A DNA stretch of 33,298 nt from Betaproteobacteria bacterium (GCA_947478805.1 CANJXQ010000028.1:1-33298); one strand, 5' to 3'. Shown: positions 8,784-17,570, counted from the first letter of the stretch. Notes: generated by a model not told the origin, from the letters alone. Translations and numbers: made by a program.

Positions 8784-9156
8784 TCACCGAGGGTCATTCT
8801 GCAACCAGCTTGTCGGCCGCATCGATTTGGTCGAGGGGGGCTTTCTGTCCTGGTAGTCGGGATGCTCCAGGAGTTGTCGTCGCAGGATGAAACTGTTGCC
8901 CGATACTTGCCAGCCGACGGCGGTCAGGCCGCTCTCGTAGGGCACTGCGTGACCGGTGAAGAGCTCCGCCTCGTCGCTGCCGGATGATTCGCTCCTTGAC
9001 CGGGCTCGCAAGGAGCGGGTGTGTCGTCGAGATGTCGAGCCCGCAAAAGCTTGCCAGGGAGCTGATTCGCCAGCCGACGTTTCGTTCTGCAATCACCTTG
9101 ATCAATGCAATGGCACGCTCAACCGACTGGGTGCCAGAACGCTTTCTCTTGATCAT
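8784..9156 (-). pseudogene. IclR-family transcription regulator remnant, frameshifted and truncated
   Basis: The first about 65 codons from the ATG at 9156 read as the winged-helix domain of an IclR regulator (SGTQSVERAIALIKVIAE, then ISSLASFCGLDISTTH). Two changes damage the recognition-helix area: prolines stand where STTHRLLASLV would be expected (THPLLASPV). After KERIIRQ (about 8960) the frame no longer fits the family, while the overlapping frame continues with FTGHAVPYESGL, which resembles the wing and linker, so a one-base shift is likely near 8945-8965. Nothing resembling the C-terminal effector-binding domain follows, and both frames stop near 8784-8796. The start overlaps the end of the acyl-CoA synthetase gene by 38 bp. 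A shortened functional DNA-binding protein is possible but less likely. Confidence 0.6.
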
Positions 9157-11302
9157 GGTGGAGCGAGTGCCGGAAATTGCACGCCGGCTTTACCAGTACG
9201 TCAACCGCCACCACGCTGCCACCCTTGCTCCCCCGGGGCCTGACGAACACCGGGTTGAGCTCGATCTCGGAGGCGGCGGGCTGTGCGGAGACGAATGCCG
9301 AGCCGAACTGCATGGCCGCTTCAATCAGCGCGTCGATGTCGGCCTTGGGGCGTCCGCGAAATCCCTGCAGGAGTGTCCAGAGCTTCAGTCGCTGGAGTGC
9401 GCGCAGGATCTGACCGCGGTCCGCGGGCAGCGGTAGGTAGGCCATGTCCTTGTACAGTTCCACCGCGATCCCGCCGCTGCCGATAGCGAGCACCGGCCCG
9501 AAGTCTGGATTACGGATGGCCGAAAGAATCACTTCGATGCCGTCGGCCACCATGTGCTGGACCAGCAGCGGCGCGTCGGCGCGACCGAGGCGGGCGCGCA
9601 GCGTGGCCGCGTGGGCGGTCAGTGCTTCGGGCGCGGGCACGTTGAGGATGACGAGGCCCGCTTCGGTCTTGTGGTCGGCATCTTCCGGGAGCGCCTTGAT
9701 GGCCACCGGGTATGCAAGCCCTTCGCAGGCCTTCGCCGGATCCTCGTTTGCCTGCAGCAAGTGCGATGCGGGAAGCGACACGCCGCATTTCGCGAGGAAG
9801 GCTGCGGCTTCGCTCCAGCGTGCGGGCGTGGCGGTCGCTGACGCCGCGGGCGCGGGGGCCAGTGCTTCACGCTGCAGGATGCGGCGCGAAGCATAGATCC
9901 AGCCGAGGTAGCGGGACGCTTCGGCGGGGTCGCGCGCGCATACGATGCCGGCTCTCCGCAGCTGTTCGCGGTCTTCGGCGGGAAAGGCATCGCCCAGGAA
10001 GCTGACGACGATGGGGCGCTCGACTGCCAAGGCGATCTCGCCGAGGACGGCGATGCGTTCGCGCACATCCAGCGGTCCGCGGTTGGCGACCTGGATCACG
10101 ATGGCCTCGGTGTTCGGGTCGCTCGCGATGATGCGCAGGCACTGGTCGAAGAGTCCAGGGTGCGACAGCACCTGGCCCGTCAGGTCGGTCGGGTTCTCGG
10201 TGCAGCCGAAATTGGGCAACGCCGCGGCCAACGCCTTGACCGTGGCCGGGTCGAAGGTGGCAAGTGGCACGCCATGCCGCTCGAATAGGTCGGCGGTGAG
10301 TGCCCGCGTGCCGCCCGGCACGCTGAAGACCGCCACGCCGCCGTGGCCCGACGCGCCGCCGCGCGCGGGCGGCAGCGGCAGCGTGTTCAGGATCTCGGCG
10401 GCTTCAATGAGCTCGGTGAGGCTCTCGACCTGGATGACGCCGGCGGCCTCCAGAAGGTCGCGATAGATCGCGTGGGGTGAAGCAATCTTGCCGGTATGCG
10501 AGGCCGCCGCCAGTTGCCCTGCCGCGGAGTTGCCCGCCTTCAGCGCCACCATCCGGATCCCCTTGCGGCGCGCACGCTCAAGCAGCGGCAGCAGTCGTTC
10601 ACCGTCGCGCACGCCTTCGATGAAGAGGGCGAGCACGCGCACGTCATCCTGTTCGAGCAGCCACGCGAGGTAGTCGGCGATGGTCAGCACGGTTTCGTTG
10701 CCCACGCTGACGATGTAGCTGCAGCCGATCCTGTTGTCCTGCAGATGCCGTCCGACTCCGCCCGCCATCGCGCCGCTCTGGCTGAGGATGGCGATCGGGG
10801 CGTGGGTGAGGGTGCTGCGTTTGGCTGCAGAGCCGAAGGTGAGGAAGACGCGATCGCGTACCGACCACACGCCTTCGCAGTTCGGCCCGATCACCAGCAC
10901 GCCGCTCTCGGCAGCGGCGCTTCGCAGTTCCGCGGCGAGCTGCTTGCCGTCGTCTGACTCCTCGAAGCCCGAGCTCAGCACCACGGCTGCACGAATGCCC
11001 TTGCGCCCGCAGGCGCGAACCGCCTCGGGAACGGAGGCCGCGCCCAGCATGATGAGCGCCACGTCGGGTGCACCAGGCAGCGACTCGATGTCGGGCCAGC
11101 ACTTGAGTCCGCCGATCTCCGGGTACTTCGGGTTCACCACATGGATCTCGCCAGTGAACCCCACCTGCTTGAGGATGGAGAGGGGCGCGCCGGTCATCTT
11201 GCGCATGTCTGCCGAGAGTCCGACGAGGGCAATCGAACGTGCGCGAAACACCGCGTCCAGTCCGGTGAGGGGAGGCTTTGCGCCTGTCGTGGCTCTGGTC
11301 AT
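9119..11302 (-). CDS. Acyl-CoA synthetase, ADP-forming type (NDP-forming acid-CoA ligase)
   Basis: The 727-residue single-chain enzyme has the domain order of the NDP-forming acyl-CoA synthetase family: an N-terminal CoA-binding Rossmann domain (SIALVGLSADMRK, NPKYPEIGG), two succinyl-CoA-synthetase-like domains (GPNCEGVWS, ILSQSGAMAG, ASHTGKIAS with the phosphorylated-His region), and a C-terminal ATP-grasp domain (YPVAIKALPEDADHKTEAG, GIEVILSAIRNPDFGP, EIELNPVFV). Such enzymes interconvert an acid plus CoA and ATP with the acyl-CoA, ADP and phosphate. The ATG at 11302 is used. The last residues after VAVDVLVK look like read-through into the neighbouring regulator gene, which it overlaps. 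It is divergent from the Bug gene. The acid substrate is unknown, but its place suggests activation of a product of this catabolic block. Confidence 0.85.
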   Translation of the reverse strand: MTRATTGAKPPLTGLDAVFRARSIALVGLSADMRKMTGAPLSILKQVGFTGEIHVVNPKYPEIGGLKCWPDIESLPGAPDVALIMLGAASVPEAVRACGRKGIRAAVVLSSGFEESDDGKQLAAELRSAAAESGVLVIGPNCEGVWSVRDRVFLTFGSAAKRSTLTHAPIAILSQSGAMAGGVGRHLQDNRIGCSYIVSVGNETVLTIADYLAWLLEQDDVRVLALFIEGVRDGERLLPLLERARRKGIRMVALKAGNSAAGQLAAASHTGKIASPHAIYRDLLEAAGVIQVESLTELIEAAEILNTLPLPPARGGASGHGGVAVFSVPGGTRALTADLFERHGVPLATFDPATVKALAAALPNFGCTENPTDLTGQVLSHPGLFDQCLRIIASDPNTEAIVIQVANRGPLDVRERIAVLGEIALAVERPIVVSFLGDAFPAEDREQLRRAGIVCARDPAEASRYLGWIYASRRILQREALAPAPAASATATPARWSEAAAFLAKCGVSLPASHLLQANEDPAKACEGLAYPVAIKALPEDADHKTEAGLVILNVPAPEALTAHAATLRARLGRADAPLLVQHMVADGIEVILSAIRNPDFGPVLAIGSGGIAVELYKDMAYLPLPADRGQILRALQRLKLWTLLQGFRGRPKADIDALIEAAMQFGSAFVSAQPAASEIELNPVFVRPRGSKGGSVVAVDVLVKPACNFRHSLHHDQEKAFWHPVG

Positions 11303-11419
11303 GGTCTCGCGGTCTTTCGTGGTTCAGTGCGGCAAGGGTTCAGGGGGGCACCGGCTCGCCATCACTTAGAATGAAGGCTGTCATGGCGGGAGGTGCCGCC
11401 GGGTTTTTGGGGGATCAAG

Positions 11420-12388
11420 ATGATGATGAAGCGTGGATGGATGGCATGGCTTTGGGCGGCGGCAATACTAGCACCGGCGCTTGCTCAGGCGCAGGACTAT
11501 CCGACCAAGCCGATACGGCTGGTCAATCCGTTCAGTCCCGGCGGGTCGACCGACCTCGTCGCGCGCGTGCTGACGCAGAAGTTCACCGAGTCGCTCGGGC
11601 AGACCGTCATCGTCGACAACAAGCCGGGCGGTGGCACGAACGTCGGCACGGAAATCGTGGTGAAGAGTCCGCCCGACGGCTACACCATCCTTCATGCCAC
11701 GAGCAGCCTCGCGATCAACGTCAGCCTCTACAAGAGGCGCACCTTCGATCCGGTGGCGGACCTGACGCCGATCGGGCTGCTGGTTGAAACGGTCAACGTG
11801 CTTGCGGTGAACCCGTCAGTGAAGGCGAACAATGTGCGCGAGCTCATCGAACTGGCGCGTGCCAACCCCGGGCGCCTGAGCTACGGGTCGTCGGGCAGCG
11901 GCGCAACCAACCACCTTGGCATGGAGCTCTTCAAGACCATGGCCAAGGTGGACATCACGCACATCCCGTACAAGGGCGGCGGCCAGGCCTTCAATGACCT
12001 GCTCGGCGGCCAGATTCAGGTGATGTTCAATCCGTCCTCGTCGCTACTGCCCCATCACAAGACCGGCAAGCTGCGCGTCCTGGCGGTCGGCAGCAAAAAG
12101 CGAATCGACGGCCTGGATTTCCCCACCGTGGCGGAGTCGGGGCTGCCGGGCTTCGAGTCCACGGTGTGGTACTCGATGTTCGCGCCGGCCGGCACGCCGC
12201 GGCCCATCGTGCAGCGGCTCAATGCCGAGATCAATCGCGCGCTGAAGGACAAGGCGGTGATCGAGCAGTTCTCCGCGGTCGGCCTCTACCCGATCGGCGG
12301 CACGCCCGAGGAGCTGGGCGCGCTGCTAAAGCGTGAGATCGAGCACTGGGCCAAGGTGGTGCGCGACTCCGGCGCCACGGCGGATTGA
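11420..12388 (+). CDS. Bug-type periplasmic binding protein (tripartite tricarboxylate receptor family)
   Basis: The 322-residue protein has a signal peptide (MKRGW, a hydrophobic core, AQA cleavage near residue 24) followed by YPTKPIRLVNPFSPGGSTD, the typical opening of mature Bug/TctC receptors. Further family landmarks are GQTVIVDNKPGGGTNVG, SPPDGYT, HIPYKGGGQAFNDLLGGQ and the LPGFESTVWY segment. Bug proteins bind small carboxylates or related compounds. No tctA or tctB membrane genes are present, so this is an orphan receptor, as is common in Burkholderiales. Three adjacent ATGs (11420, 11423, 11426) follow a GGGGGA ribosome binding site. The choice among them is arbitrary. The stop overlaps a possible TTG start of the next SDR gene. 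Confidence 0.9.
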   Translation: MMMKRGWMAWLWAAAILAPALAQAQDYPTKPIRLVNPFSPGGSTDLVARVLTQKFTESLGQTVIVDNKPGGGTNVGTEIVVKSPPDGYTILHATSSLAINVSLYKRRTFDPVADLTPIGLLVETVNVLAVNPSVKANNVRELIELARANPGRLSYGSSGSGATNHLGMELFKTMAKVDITHIPYKGGGQAFNDLLGGQIQVMFNPSSSLLPHHKTGKLRVLAVGSKKRIDGLDFPTVAESGLPGFESTVWYSMFAPAGTPRPIVQRLNAEINRALKDKAVIEQFSAVGLYPIGGTPEELGALLKREIEHWAKVVRDSGATAD

Positions 12389-12423
12389 CTGTGAAGGCCA
12401 CGCGTTCTAAGAGTGTACCTAGC

Positions 12424-13224
12424 ATGCCGGGTCGGCCGCCGACGGCGGGGCAGACTCCGGCCGGCAAGCCGCTTCTTGGCATGACGGCCATTGTCACCGG
12501 CTCGGGCAAGAACATCGGCAAGGCCATTGCGCTCGCGCTGGCCGAGTCCGGTGCCAACGTGGTGGTGAACGGCAGCCGGGACCGCGCGGCGCTCGATCGC
12601 GTTGTGGCGGAGATCGAGCGCCTCGGCGCGAAGGGCCTTGCCGTGCTGGCTGACGTGGGCAAGCCCGCCGACGTGCGCCGCATGGTGAAGCTGGCCGAGA
12701 AGCATTTTGGCGGCGTTGATATTGCCATCTCCAACGCCGCGGTGCGCCGCAAGCAGGCCTTCCTCGACATCAGCGTGGACGACTGGAAGGACACGCTGAA
12801 CACCAATCTGAATTCGGCCTTCTATCTCGCGCAGGCGGTGATTCCGGGCATGTCGGCGAGGAGATTTGGGCGGATCATCCACATCTCGGGCGTGGATGGC
12901 TTTGCGGCGCACGTCAACGAGCGCGCCCACAACATCGTCAGCAAGGCCGGCATCCATGGCCTCACCAAGGCGCTTGCCAAGGAGTTCGGCTCGCGCGGCA
13001 TCACGGTCAACACGGTGGCGCCCGGCGCAATCGAGACCGAGCGCGACTGGAGCCACTACATGGCGCCTGCAGCATGGCGCCGCATGCGCAGGCGCCAGAT
13101 ACCGCTCGGCCGCATCGGGCGGGTCGAGGAGATTGCCGCCGCCTGCGTGTATCTCGCAGCCGACGGCGGATCATTCGTGTCGGGGCAGGTGATCCACGTC
13201 AACGGCGGCCAGTTCATGTTCTGA
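12424..13224 (+). CDS. Short-chain dehydrogenase/reductase with atypical active site (SDR 1)
   Basis: This 266-residue Rossmann protein has the nucleotide-binding motif TGSGKNIG at about 25-32, the SNAAV segment, NTNLNSAF with the conserved Asn, and GITVNTVAPG near the cofactor. However, the catalytic Ser position reads Gly (HISGVDG) and the YxxxK motif reads N-I-V-S-K, with a His just before it (H169, N170, K174). The usual Ser-Tyr pair is thus absent while the Lys remains. A paralogue with the same changes lies at 23090. Typical substrates are alcohol/ketone pairs. Whether this one is redox-active is open. Starts at TTG 12385 (coupled to the Bug gene) or GTG 12391 are possible alternatives to the ATG used here. 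Confidence 0.85.
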   Translation: MPGRPPTAGQTPAGKPLLGMTAIVTGSGKNIGKAIALALAESGANVVVNGSRDRAALDRVVAEIERLGAKGLAVLADVGKPADVRRMVKLAEKHFGGVDIAISNAAVRRKQAFLDISVDDWKDTLNTNLNSAFYLAQAVIPGMSARRFGRIIHISGVDGFAAHVNERAHNIVSKAGIHGLTKALAKEFGSRGITVNTVAPGAIETERDWSHYMAPAAWRRMRRRQIPLGRIGRVEEIAAACVYLAADGGSFVSGQVIHVNGGQFMF

Positions 13225-13253
13225 ACGCCGCGGCGGCCCGTGCTCCAGCAGGG

Positions 13254-13595
13254 TCAGGCCTTCTGCATGGCCTCGAAGACTTCCCCGGCCACCGTCGTCG
13301 CGGTGACGGCCGCGGGCCAGCCGCCATAGAACGCCAGGTGCGTGATGAGTTCGCTGATTTCATCGCGGGTCACGCCGTTGGCCATTGCGCGTTCGAGGTG
13401 CGAGCGCAGCTGCTCCGGGCGCACCATGCACACCAGGCCTGCGACGGTGATGAGGCTGCGGTCGCGCTTGGACAGTCCGGGGCGCTCCCACACGTCGCCA
13501 AAGAGCACGTTTTCCGTCAGGTCCACGAGCTTGGGTGCCACCTTGCGCAGCTTCTCGCGCTTTTCCGCCATGCGGGCCGATGTGTGTGTTGCCAT
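13254..13595 (-). CDS. Carboxymuconolactone decarboxylase-like protein
   Basis: The 113-residue protein matches the small all-helical CMD family: VLFGDVWERPGLSKRDRSLIT, then the helix ending in HLERAMANGVTRDEISELI, and THLAFYGGWPAA. The His in HLERA corresponds to a conserved family position. It lacks the CxxC pair of AhpD-type peroxidase partners and has only one Cys, so a lactone or decarboxylase-type role, or a role as an associated subunit, fits better than thiol chemistry. AAGGAG lies 6 nt before the ATG at 13595, a strong ribosome binding site. It is divergent from hyuA and convergent with SDR 1, with 29 bp between stop codons. The actual substrate is unknown. Confidence 0.85.
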   Translation of the reverse strand: MATHTSARMAEKREKLRKVAPKLVDLTENVLFGDVWERPGLSKRDRSLITVAGLVCMVRPEQLRSHLERAMANGVTRDEISELITHLAFYGGWPAAVTATTVAGEVFEAMQKA

Positions 13596-13796
13596 TGATT
13601 ACTCCTTGGGTTGGGTGCCGCTCAATCGGTGATTCGTTGCTCTGCCGGAGCCCGTTGCCCGGGCACAGGTTTGCATAAATGTACCAGTCGCATCGGCTGG
13701 CGTCCTTTTCGAGGATCCTGACAAATGGCCGAAGCGCATTCCCGATGTCGATTCGTGATGTCCGGCGAGGGTGCGTCGGGTAATATCCAGCAGTTC

Positions 13797-13822
13797 AAGT
13801 CAGGCGAAAAAGTCAGGCGAAA
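13797..13822. repeat. Perfect 13-bp tandem duplication before hyuA
   Basis: AAGTCAGGCGAAA occurs twice, head to tail with no spacer, ending 3-4 bp before the GGAGGA ribosome binding site of hyuA. A possible -10 (TAATAT) lies at 13781-13786, which would put the repeat in the 5' leader. It lies in the 241-bp divergent gap between the CMD-like gene and hyuA. That gap also holds an imperfect palindrome (CCAGTCG/CGGCTGG) around 13683-13699. Confidence 0.9.
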
Positions 13823-13836
13823 TCGGAGGAGATGGC

Positions 13837-15858
13837 ATGCGGATCGGTATCGAGATTGGCGGGACATTCACGGACCTGGTGGCCTTGTCGGAACAAGGCC
13901 TGCAGGTGGTGAAAGTGTCCTCCACGCCCTCCGAACCAGACCGCGGCGTCTTCGATGCGCTCGACCGGCTCTCGCATGTGGTGGGCGGGGCCGATACGCT
14001 GGTTCACGGCTCGACCGTGGCGACCAACGCTCTGCTGGAACGCAAGGGCGGCCGCACTGCACTGGTGACAACACGCGGCTTTCGCGACATCCTGGAATTG
14101 CAGCGCGAACTGAAGAGCCGCAACTATGATCTCAGCTATGCGCGGACCACGCCGCTGGTGCCGCGCGAATGGGTCATCGAGGCCAACGAGCGGCTGAACG
14201 CCGCGGGGGCGGTTGTCGATCAGCTCGACGACGCGGCGCTCGAAACCGACCTGCGCCGGCTGTTCGATACCGTCGAACCGGAGTCGCTGGCCGTCTGCCT
14301 GCTGCATGCCTACCAGAACCCGGTGCACGAGCGGCGCGTGCGCGACATCGCGCTCGCCCTGCGCCCGGCGCTGAAGGTTTCTCTGTCCTCGGAAATCATG
14401 CCGGAGTACCGCGAGTACGAGCGCGCCAGCACGACGGTGATGAATGCCTACCTCGCACCCGTGGTCGACTCCTACCTTGGACGCCTGCAGGCGCAACTCG
14501 ACCAGCGCGGCTTTCGTGGCCGCTTCTACGTGATGCAATCGAATGGCGGGATGCTACCGGCGGACCGTTCGCGCCAGCACGCCGTGCGCACGCTGGTGTC
14601 GGGGCCCGCGGCCGGCGTGACCGGCGCCATCAGCGCGGCCGTGGCCTCGGGCTTTCGCAACGTCATCACGCTGGACATGGGCGGGACGAGCACCGACATC
14701 TGCCTCGTCAACGACGCCACGGCGCAGATCATCACCGGCAAACTCATCGACCGCTTGCCAGTCCTCGCGCCGATGCTCGACATCACGGCCATTGGCGCGG
14801 GCGGTGGCAGCATCGCTTGGTTTGACACGGCCGGCATGTTCCACGTTGGGCCGCGCAGCGCCGGCGCACAGCCGGGGCCGGCCTGCTATGGCCGCGGCGG
14901 AACCGAGGCGACGCTGACCGACGCCTGCGTCGTGATGGGCCTCATTCGCCCGCAGCGCTTCCTCGGCGGGGCAATGCCGCTCGACCGCGATGCGGCCACG
15001 CGCGCCGTTGCCGCGGTTGGCCACCGGCTTGGGTTCGGGGCGGAGGCGGCCGCGGAAGGCATGTTCCGTGTCGCCTGTGCCAACATGCTGCAGGCGACGC
15101 GCCAGGTGTCCATCGAGCGCGGCTACGACCCGCGAGATTACGCCATCGTCGCCTACGGCGGCGCCGGGCCCCTGCATGCGGCGGTGCTGGCCGCGGAGAT
15201 CGGCGCGCGGGCCGTGCTCGTGCCGACGCATCCGGGAGTGACCTCGGCAATGGGGCTCGTGATCGCCGACTTTCGCCTCGATTACGTGCGCTCTCGCGTG
15301 CTCACGCTGGTCCCGGAAAACGTCGAAGCGATCTGCGGACTGTTTTCCGACCTGCGCAGCGAAGCCGAGGCCGACCTGAAGACGATGGCTCCCGACGGGG
15401 CTGCGTCGTTCGACTATTCGGTGGACCTGCGTTACGTCGGTCAGGGTTATGAACTGTCGCTCGATGTGCAGCCGTTCAGCGGATCGGGCGATTTCCTCGC
15501 CAACCTTGTGGCGCGCTTTCACGAACTGCACCGGATTCGTTTCGGGCATGCGAATCCCGCGCAGACGGTGCGGGCGATCAACTATCGCGCGCGGCTGCGG
15601 GTGCCACAGCCGCAGGCGAACGTGCCGCAGGACGTGAAGTCGGCCGGGGTGAAGGGTGCCACGGAGTGGGGCGAGATTTTCTGGGGCGGCGGACGCATCC
15701 GCTGCGCCTACGTGTCGAGGGAATCGATGGGACCCGGTGATACCATTGCGGGAGCGGCACTTATAGAAGATCACTCCGCGACCACCCTCGTGCCTCCCGG
15801 GTGGTCGGCACGGGTCGATGCACGCAGCGCGCTGATCATCGAGAGGACATCAACATGA
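13837..15858 (+). CDS. hyuA: Hydantoinase/oxoprolinase family subunit A (HyuA)
   Basis: The 673-residue protein is an ASKHA-fold ATPase subunit of the hydantoinase/5-oxoprolinase/acetone-carboxylase superfamily. It opens with IGIEIGGTFTDLV (phosphate loop GGTFTD at 8-13), has HGSTVATNALLERKG, a Hydant_A core with SGPAAGVTGA and DMGGTSTDICLV at about 279-290, and an IGAGGGSIAW loop. These enzymes use ATP to phosphorylate a carbonyl, opening a cyclic amide or driving carboxylation. The ATG at 13837 follows GGAGGA at a spacing of 6. It is the first gene of the long rightward operon and overlaps hyuB by 4 bp (ATGA). No gamma or biotin subunit is nearby, which argues against a complete acetone or acetophenone carboxylase. 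The exact substrate is unknown. Confidence 0.9.
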   Translation: MRIGIEIGGTFTDLVALSEQGLQVVKVSSTPSEPDRGVFDALDRLSHVVGGADTLVHGSTVATNALLERKGGRTALVTTRGFRDILELQRELKSRNYDLSYARTTPLVPREWVIEANERLNAAGAVVDQLDDAALETDLRRLFDTVEPESLAVCLLHAYQNPVHERRVRDIALALRPALKVSLSSEIMPEYREYERASTTVMNAYLAPVVDSYLGRLQAQLDQRGFRGRFYVMQSNGGMLPADRSRQHAVRTLVSGPAAGVTGAISAAVASGFRNVITLDMGGTSTDICLVNDATAQIITGKLIDRLPVLAPMLDITAIGAGGGSIAWFDTAGMFHVGPRSAGAQPGPACYGRGGTEATLTDACVVMGLIRPQRFLGGAMPLDRDAATRAVAAVGHRLGFGAEAAAEGMFRVACANMLQATRQVSIERGYDPRDYAIVAYGGAGPLHAAVLAAEIGARAVLVPTHPGVTSAMGLVIADFRLDYVRSRVLTLVPENVEAICGLFSDLRSEAEADLKTMAPDGAASFDYSVDLRYVGQGYELSLDVQPFSGSGDFLANLVARFHELHRIRFGHANPAQTVRAINYRARLRVPQPQANVPQDVKSAGVKGATEWGEIFWGGGRIRCAYVSRESMGPGDTIAGAALIEDHSATTLVPPGWSARVDARSALIIERTST

Positions 15859-17570
15859 ACCGACGCGTGGACGCACTCAGGGCCGGGCCGGCGGCGAAGA
15901 TGGACCTGGTAACCTTCCAGATCATCAATGGCGCGCTGATCGCTGCCACGCGGGCCATGGCCGCCATCCTGCGCCGCTCGGCACGCTCCACCATCATTCG
16001 CGAGACGCAGGATTTTTCCACGGCAGTGTTCGATGCCACCGGCCGGCTTGCCGCGCAGTCCGAAGCGATTCCGCTGCACCTCAATTCGCTCGGCTATTCG
16101 CTGTCGTTCTGCCTCAAGGACTACCCGGCGGAAACCCTCGAAGCCGACGACATCCTGATCGTCAACGATCCGTACTACGGCGGCCAGCACCTGCCGGACA
16201 TCCAGGTGTTTTCGCCTATCGTGTTTCGCGGGTCGGTGGTCGGATTTGTCGGCAATCTCGCGCACCACACCGACCTGAGCGGCGGCATCGGTTCGATGAA
16301 CCCGACGGCCACCGATGTCTTCCAGGAGGGCATGCGCATTCCGCCCCTGAAGATCAAGCCGGCGCGCGACCTCGATGCGGCGCCCGGCCGCCTGCTGATG
16401 GCCAACAGCCGGCAGCCCGACACGCTGCGCGCCGACCTCGATGCGCAGATCGCCTCCAATCGCACCGGGCAGGTGAGGGTGCTCGAACTCATCGAGAAGT
16501 ACGGCCTCGACAACCTCATGGCCAGCATCGCGATGGCGCAGGACTTCTCCGAACTGGAAATGCGCAAGGCCATCCGCGAGGTGCCGAACGGCGTGTACAC
16601 CGGCGAGGACTTCCTCGATGGCGACGGCTTTGACACCGAGCCGCTATGCATCCGCGTGACGGTGCGCGTGTCGGACGAGGAGATCGAGATCGACTACACG
16701 GGCACCGACCCTCAGGCGCGGGGCTACGTGAATTCGCCGCTGGCCTCGACGGTGTCGGCGGCGGGCACTGCGGTGCGCGCGCTGCTTGGGCACCCGGATA
16801 TGCTCACCAACGACGGGACGTTCCGGCCGGTGCGGGTGCATGTGCCGCTCGGCTGCCTGCTCAACCCGCGGTATCCGGCCCCGGTGCGTCTGCGCATGAA
16901 TTCGGCCGGGCGAGCGTACGGCGCGGTGTTGCAGGCGCTCGGCAAGGCAGTACCGGCGCGCGCGGCGGCCTGCGGCTTCGATACGACGACGACGGTCAAC
17001 TTCGGCTATTTCGGCGAGCGCGGCTACACCATCTTCATGGAACCCATGCGCGGCGGCATGGGCGGCGCGAGCGGCATGGACGGTGCGGATGCGATCAGCC
17101 AGTTGCTGAGCAATTCGGCCAACACACCAGTGGAAGTGGCCGAGTCGGACAACGCCTTCCTCATCACCCGCGAATACAGCCTGCGACCGGACAGCGGCGG
17201 GGCTGGCGAGTTCCAGGGCGGGCTGGGTGGCGTGCGCGAGTACGAGATCACGGTGGAGCGGGTGGAGGCGCTGTTTTCGTCGGACCGCGCGATTCACCGC
17301 CCCTGGGGCAGCACAGGCGGTGGCGAAGGCACCATCGGTCGTGTGGTGGTGATCCGCAACAACGGCGAGGCAAAGCAATTGCCGCCCAATGGTGCGGCAT
17401 TGACCCTGCATCGCGGTGACCGCCTGCGCGTCGAGACCGGTGGCGGTGGCGGGTTCGGCGACCCGAATCGGCGCTCGCCGGAAACGGTCAAGCGCGATCT
17501 CGCCGCAGGCAGGATCACGAAGCAGTTTGCGCAGCAATGGTATGGATCGGGCGGCGGTAAGGCACCCTAG
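15855..17570 (+). CDS. hyuB: Hydantoinase/oxoprolinase family subunit B (HyuB)
   Basis: This 571-residue partner of HyuA carries the Hydantoinase_B signatures: a long helical N-terminal stretch (FQIINGALIAATRAMAAIL), RETQDFSTAVFD, NDPYYGGQHLPDI, the metal-binding-like GNLAHHTDLSGG, IDYTGTDPQARGYVNSP, and a Gly-rich C-terminus with the family end motif RVETGGGGGFGDP. The ATG sits inside the hyuA stop codon, with GAGAGGA just before it, so the two subunits are translated together. With HyuA it should form the ATP-dependent cyclic-amide hydrolase or carboxylase core of this operon. The next gene starts 46 bp downstream. Confidence 0.9.
   Translation: MNRRVDALRAGPAAKMDLVTFQIINGALIAATRAMAAILRRSARSTIIRETQDFSTAVFDATGRLAAQSEAIPLHLNSLGYSLSFCLKDYPAETLEADDILIVNDPYYGGQHLPDIQVFSPIVFRGSVVGFVGNLAHHTDLSGGIGSMNPTATDVFQEGMRIPPLKIKPARDLDAAPGRLLMANSRQPDTLRADLDAQIASNRTGQVRVLELIEKYGLDNLMASIAMAQDFSELEMRKAIREVPNGVYTGEDFLDGDGFDTEPLCIRVTVRVSDEEIEIDYTGTDPQARGYVNSPLASTVSAAGTAVRALLGHPDMLTNDGTFRPVRVHVPLGCLLNPRYPAPVRLRMNSAGRAYGAVLQALGKAVPARAAACGFDTTTTVNFGYFGERGYTIFMEPMRGGMGGASGMDGADAISQLLSNSANTPVEVAESDNAFLITREYSLRPDSGGAGEFQGGLGGVREYEITVERVEALFSSDRAIHRPWGSTGGGEGTIGRVVVIRNNGEAKQLPPNGAALTLHRGDRLRVETGGGGGFGDPNRRSPETVKRDLAAGRITKQFAQQWYGSGGGKAP

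Noticed and set aside
8717-8890. 57-codon plus-strand frame resembling a secreted small protein (MSFALAGSASGAD...)
   Set aside because: No ribosome binding site, no basic N-terminus, and it runs into the IclR remnant on the other strand.
13683-13699. Imperfect palindrome CCAGTCG/CGGCTGG in the hyuA divergent gap as an operator
   Set aside because: One mismatch, short arms, and no supporting second copy in the window, so it is only mentioned.
14554-15774. 406-codon frame opposite hyuA
   Set aside because: Its composition is that of a GC-driven shadow, and the plus strand encodes a full HyuA with motifs.
15801-17570. HyuAB as a complete acetone or acetophenone carboxylase
   Set aside because: No gamma, biotin-carrier or other extra carboxylase subunit gene is present in the cluster.
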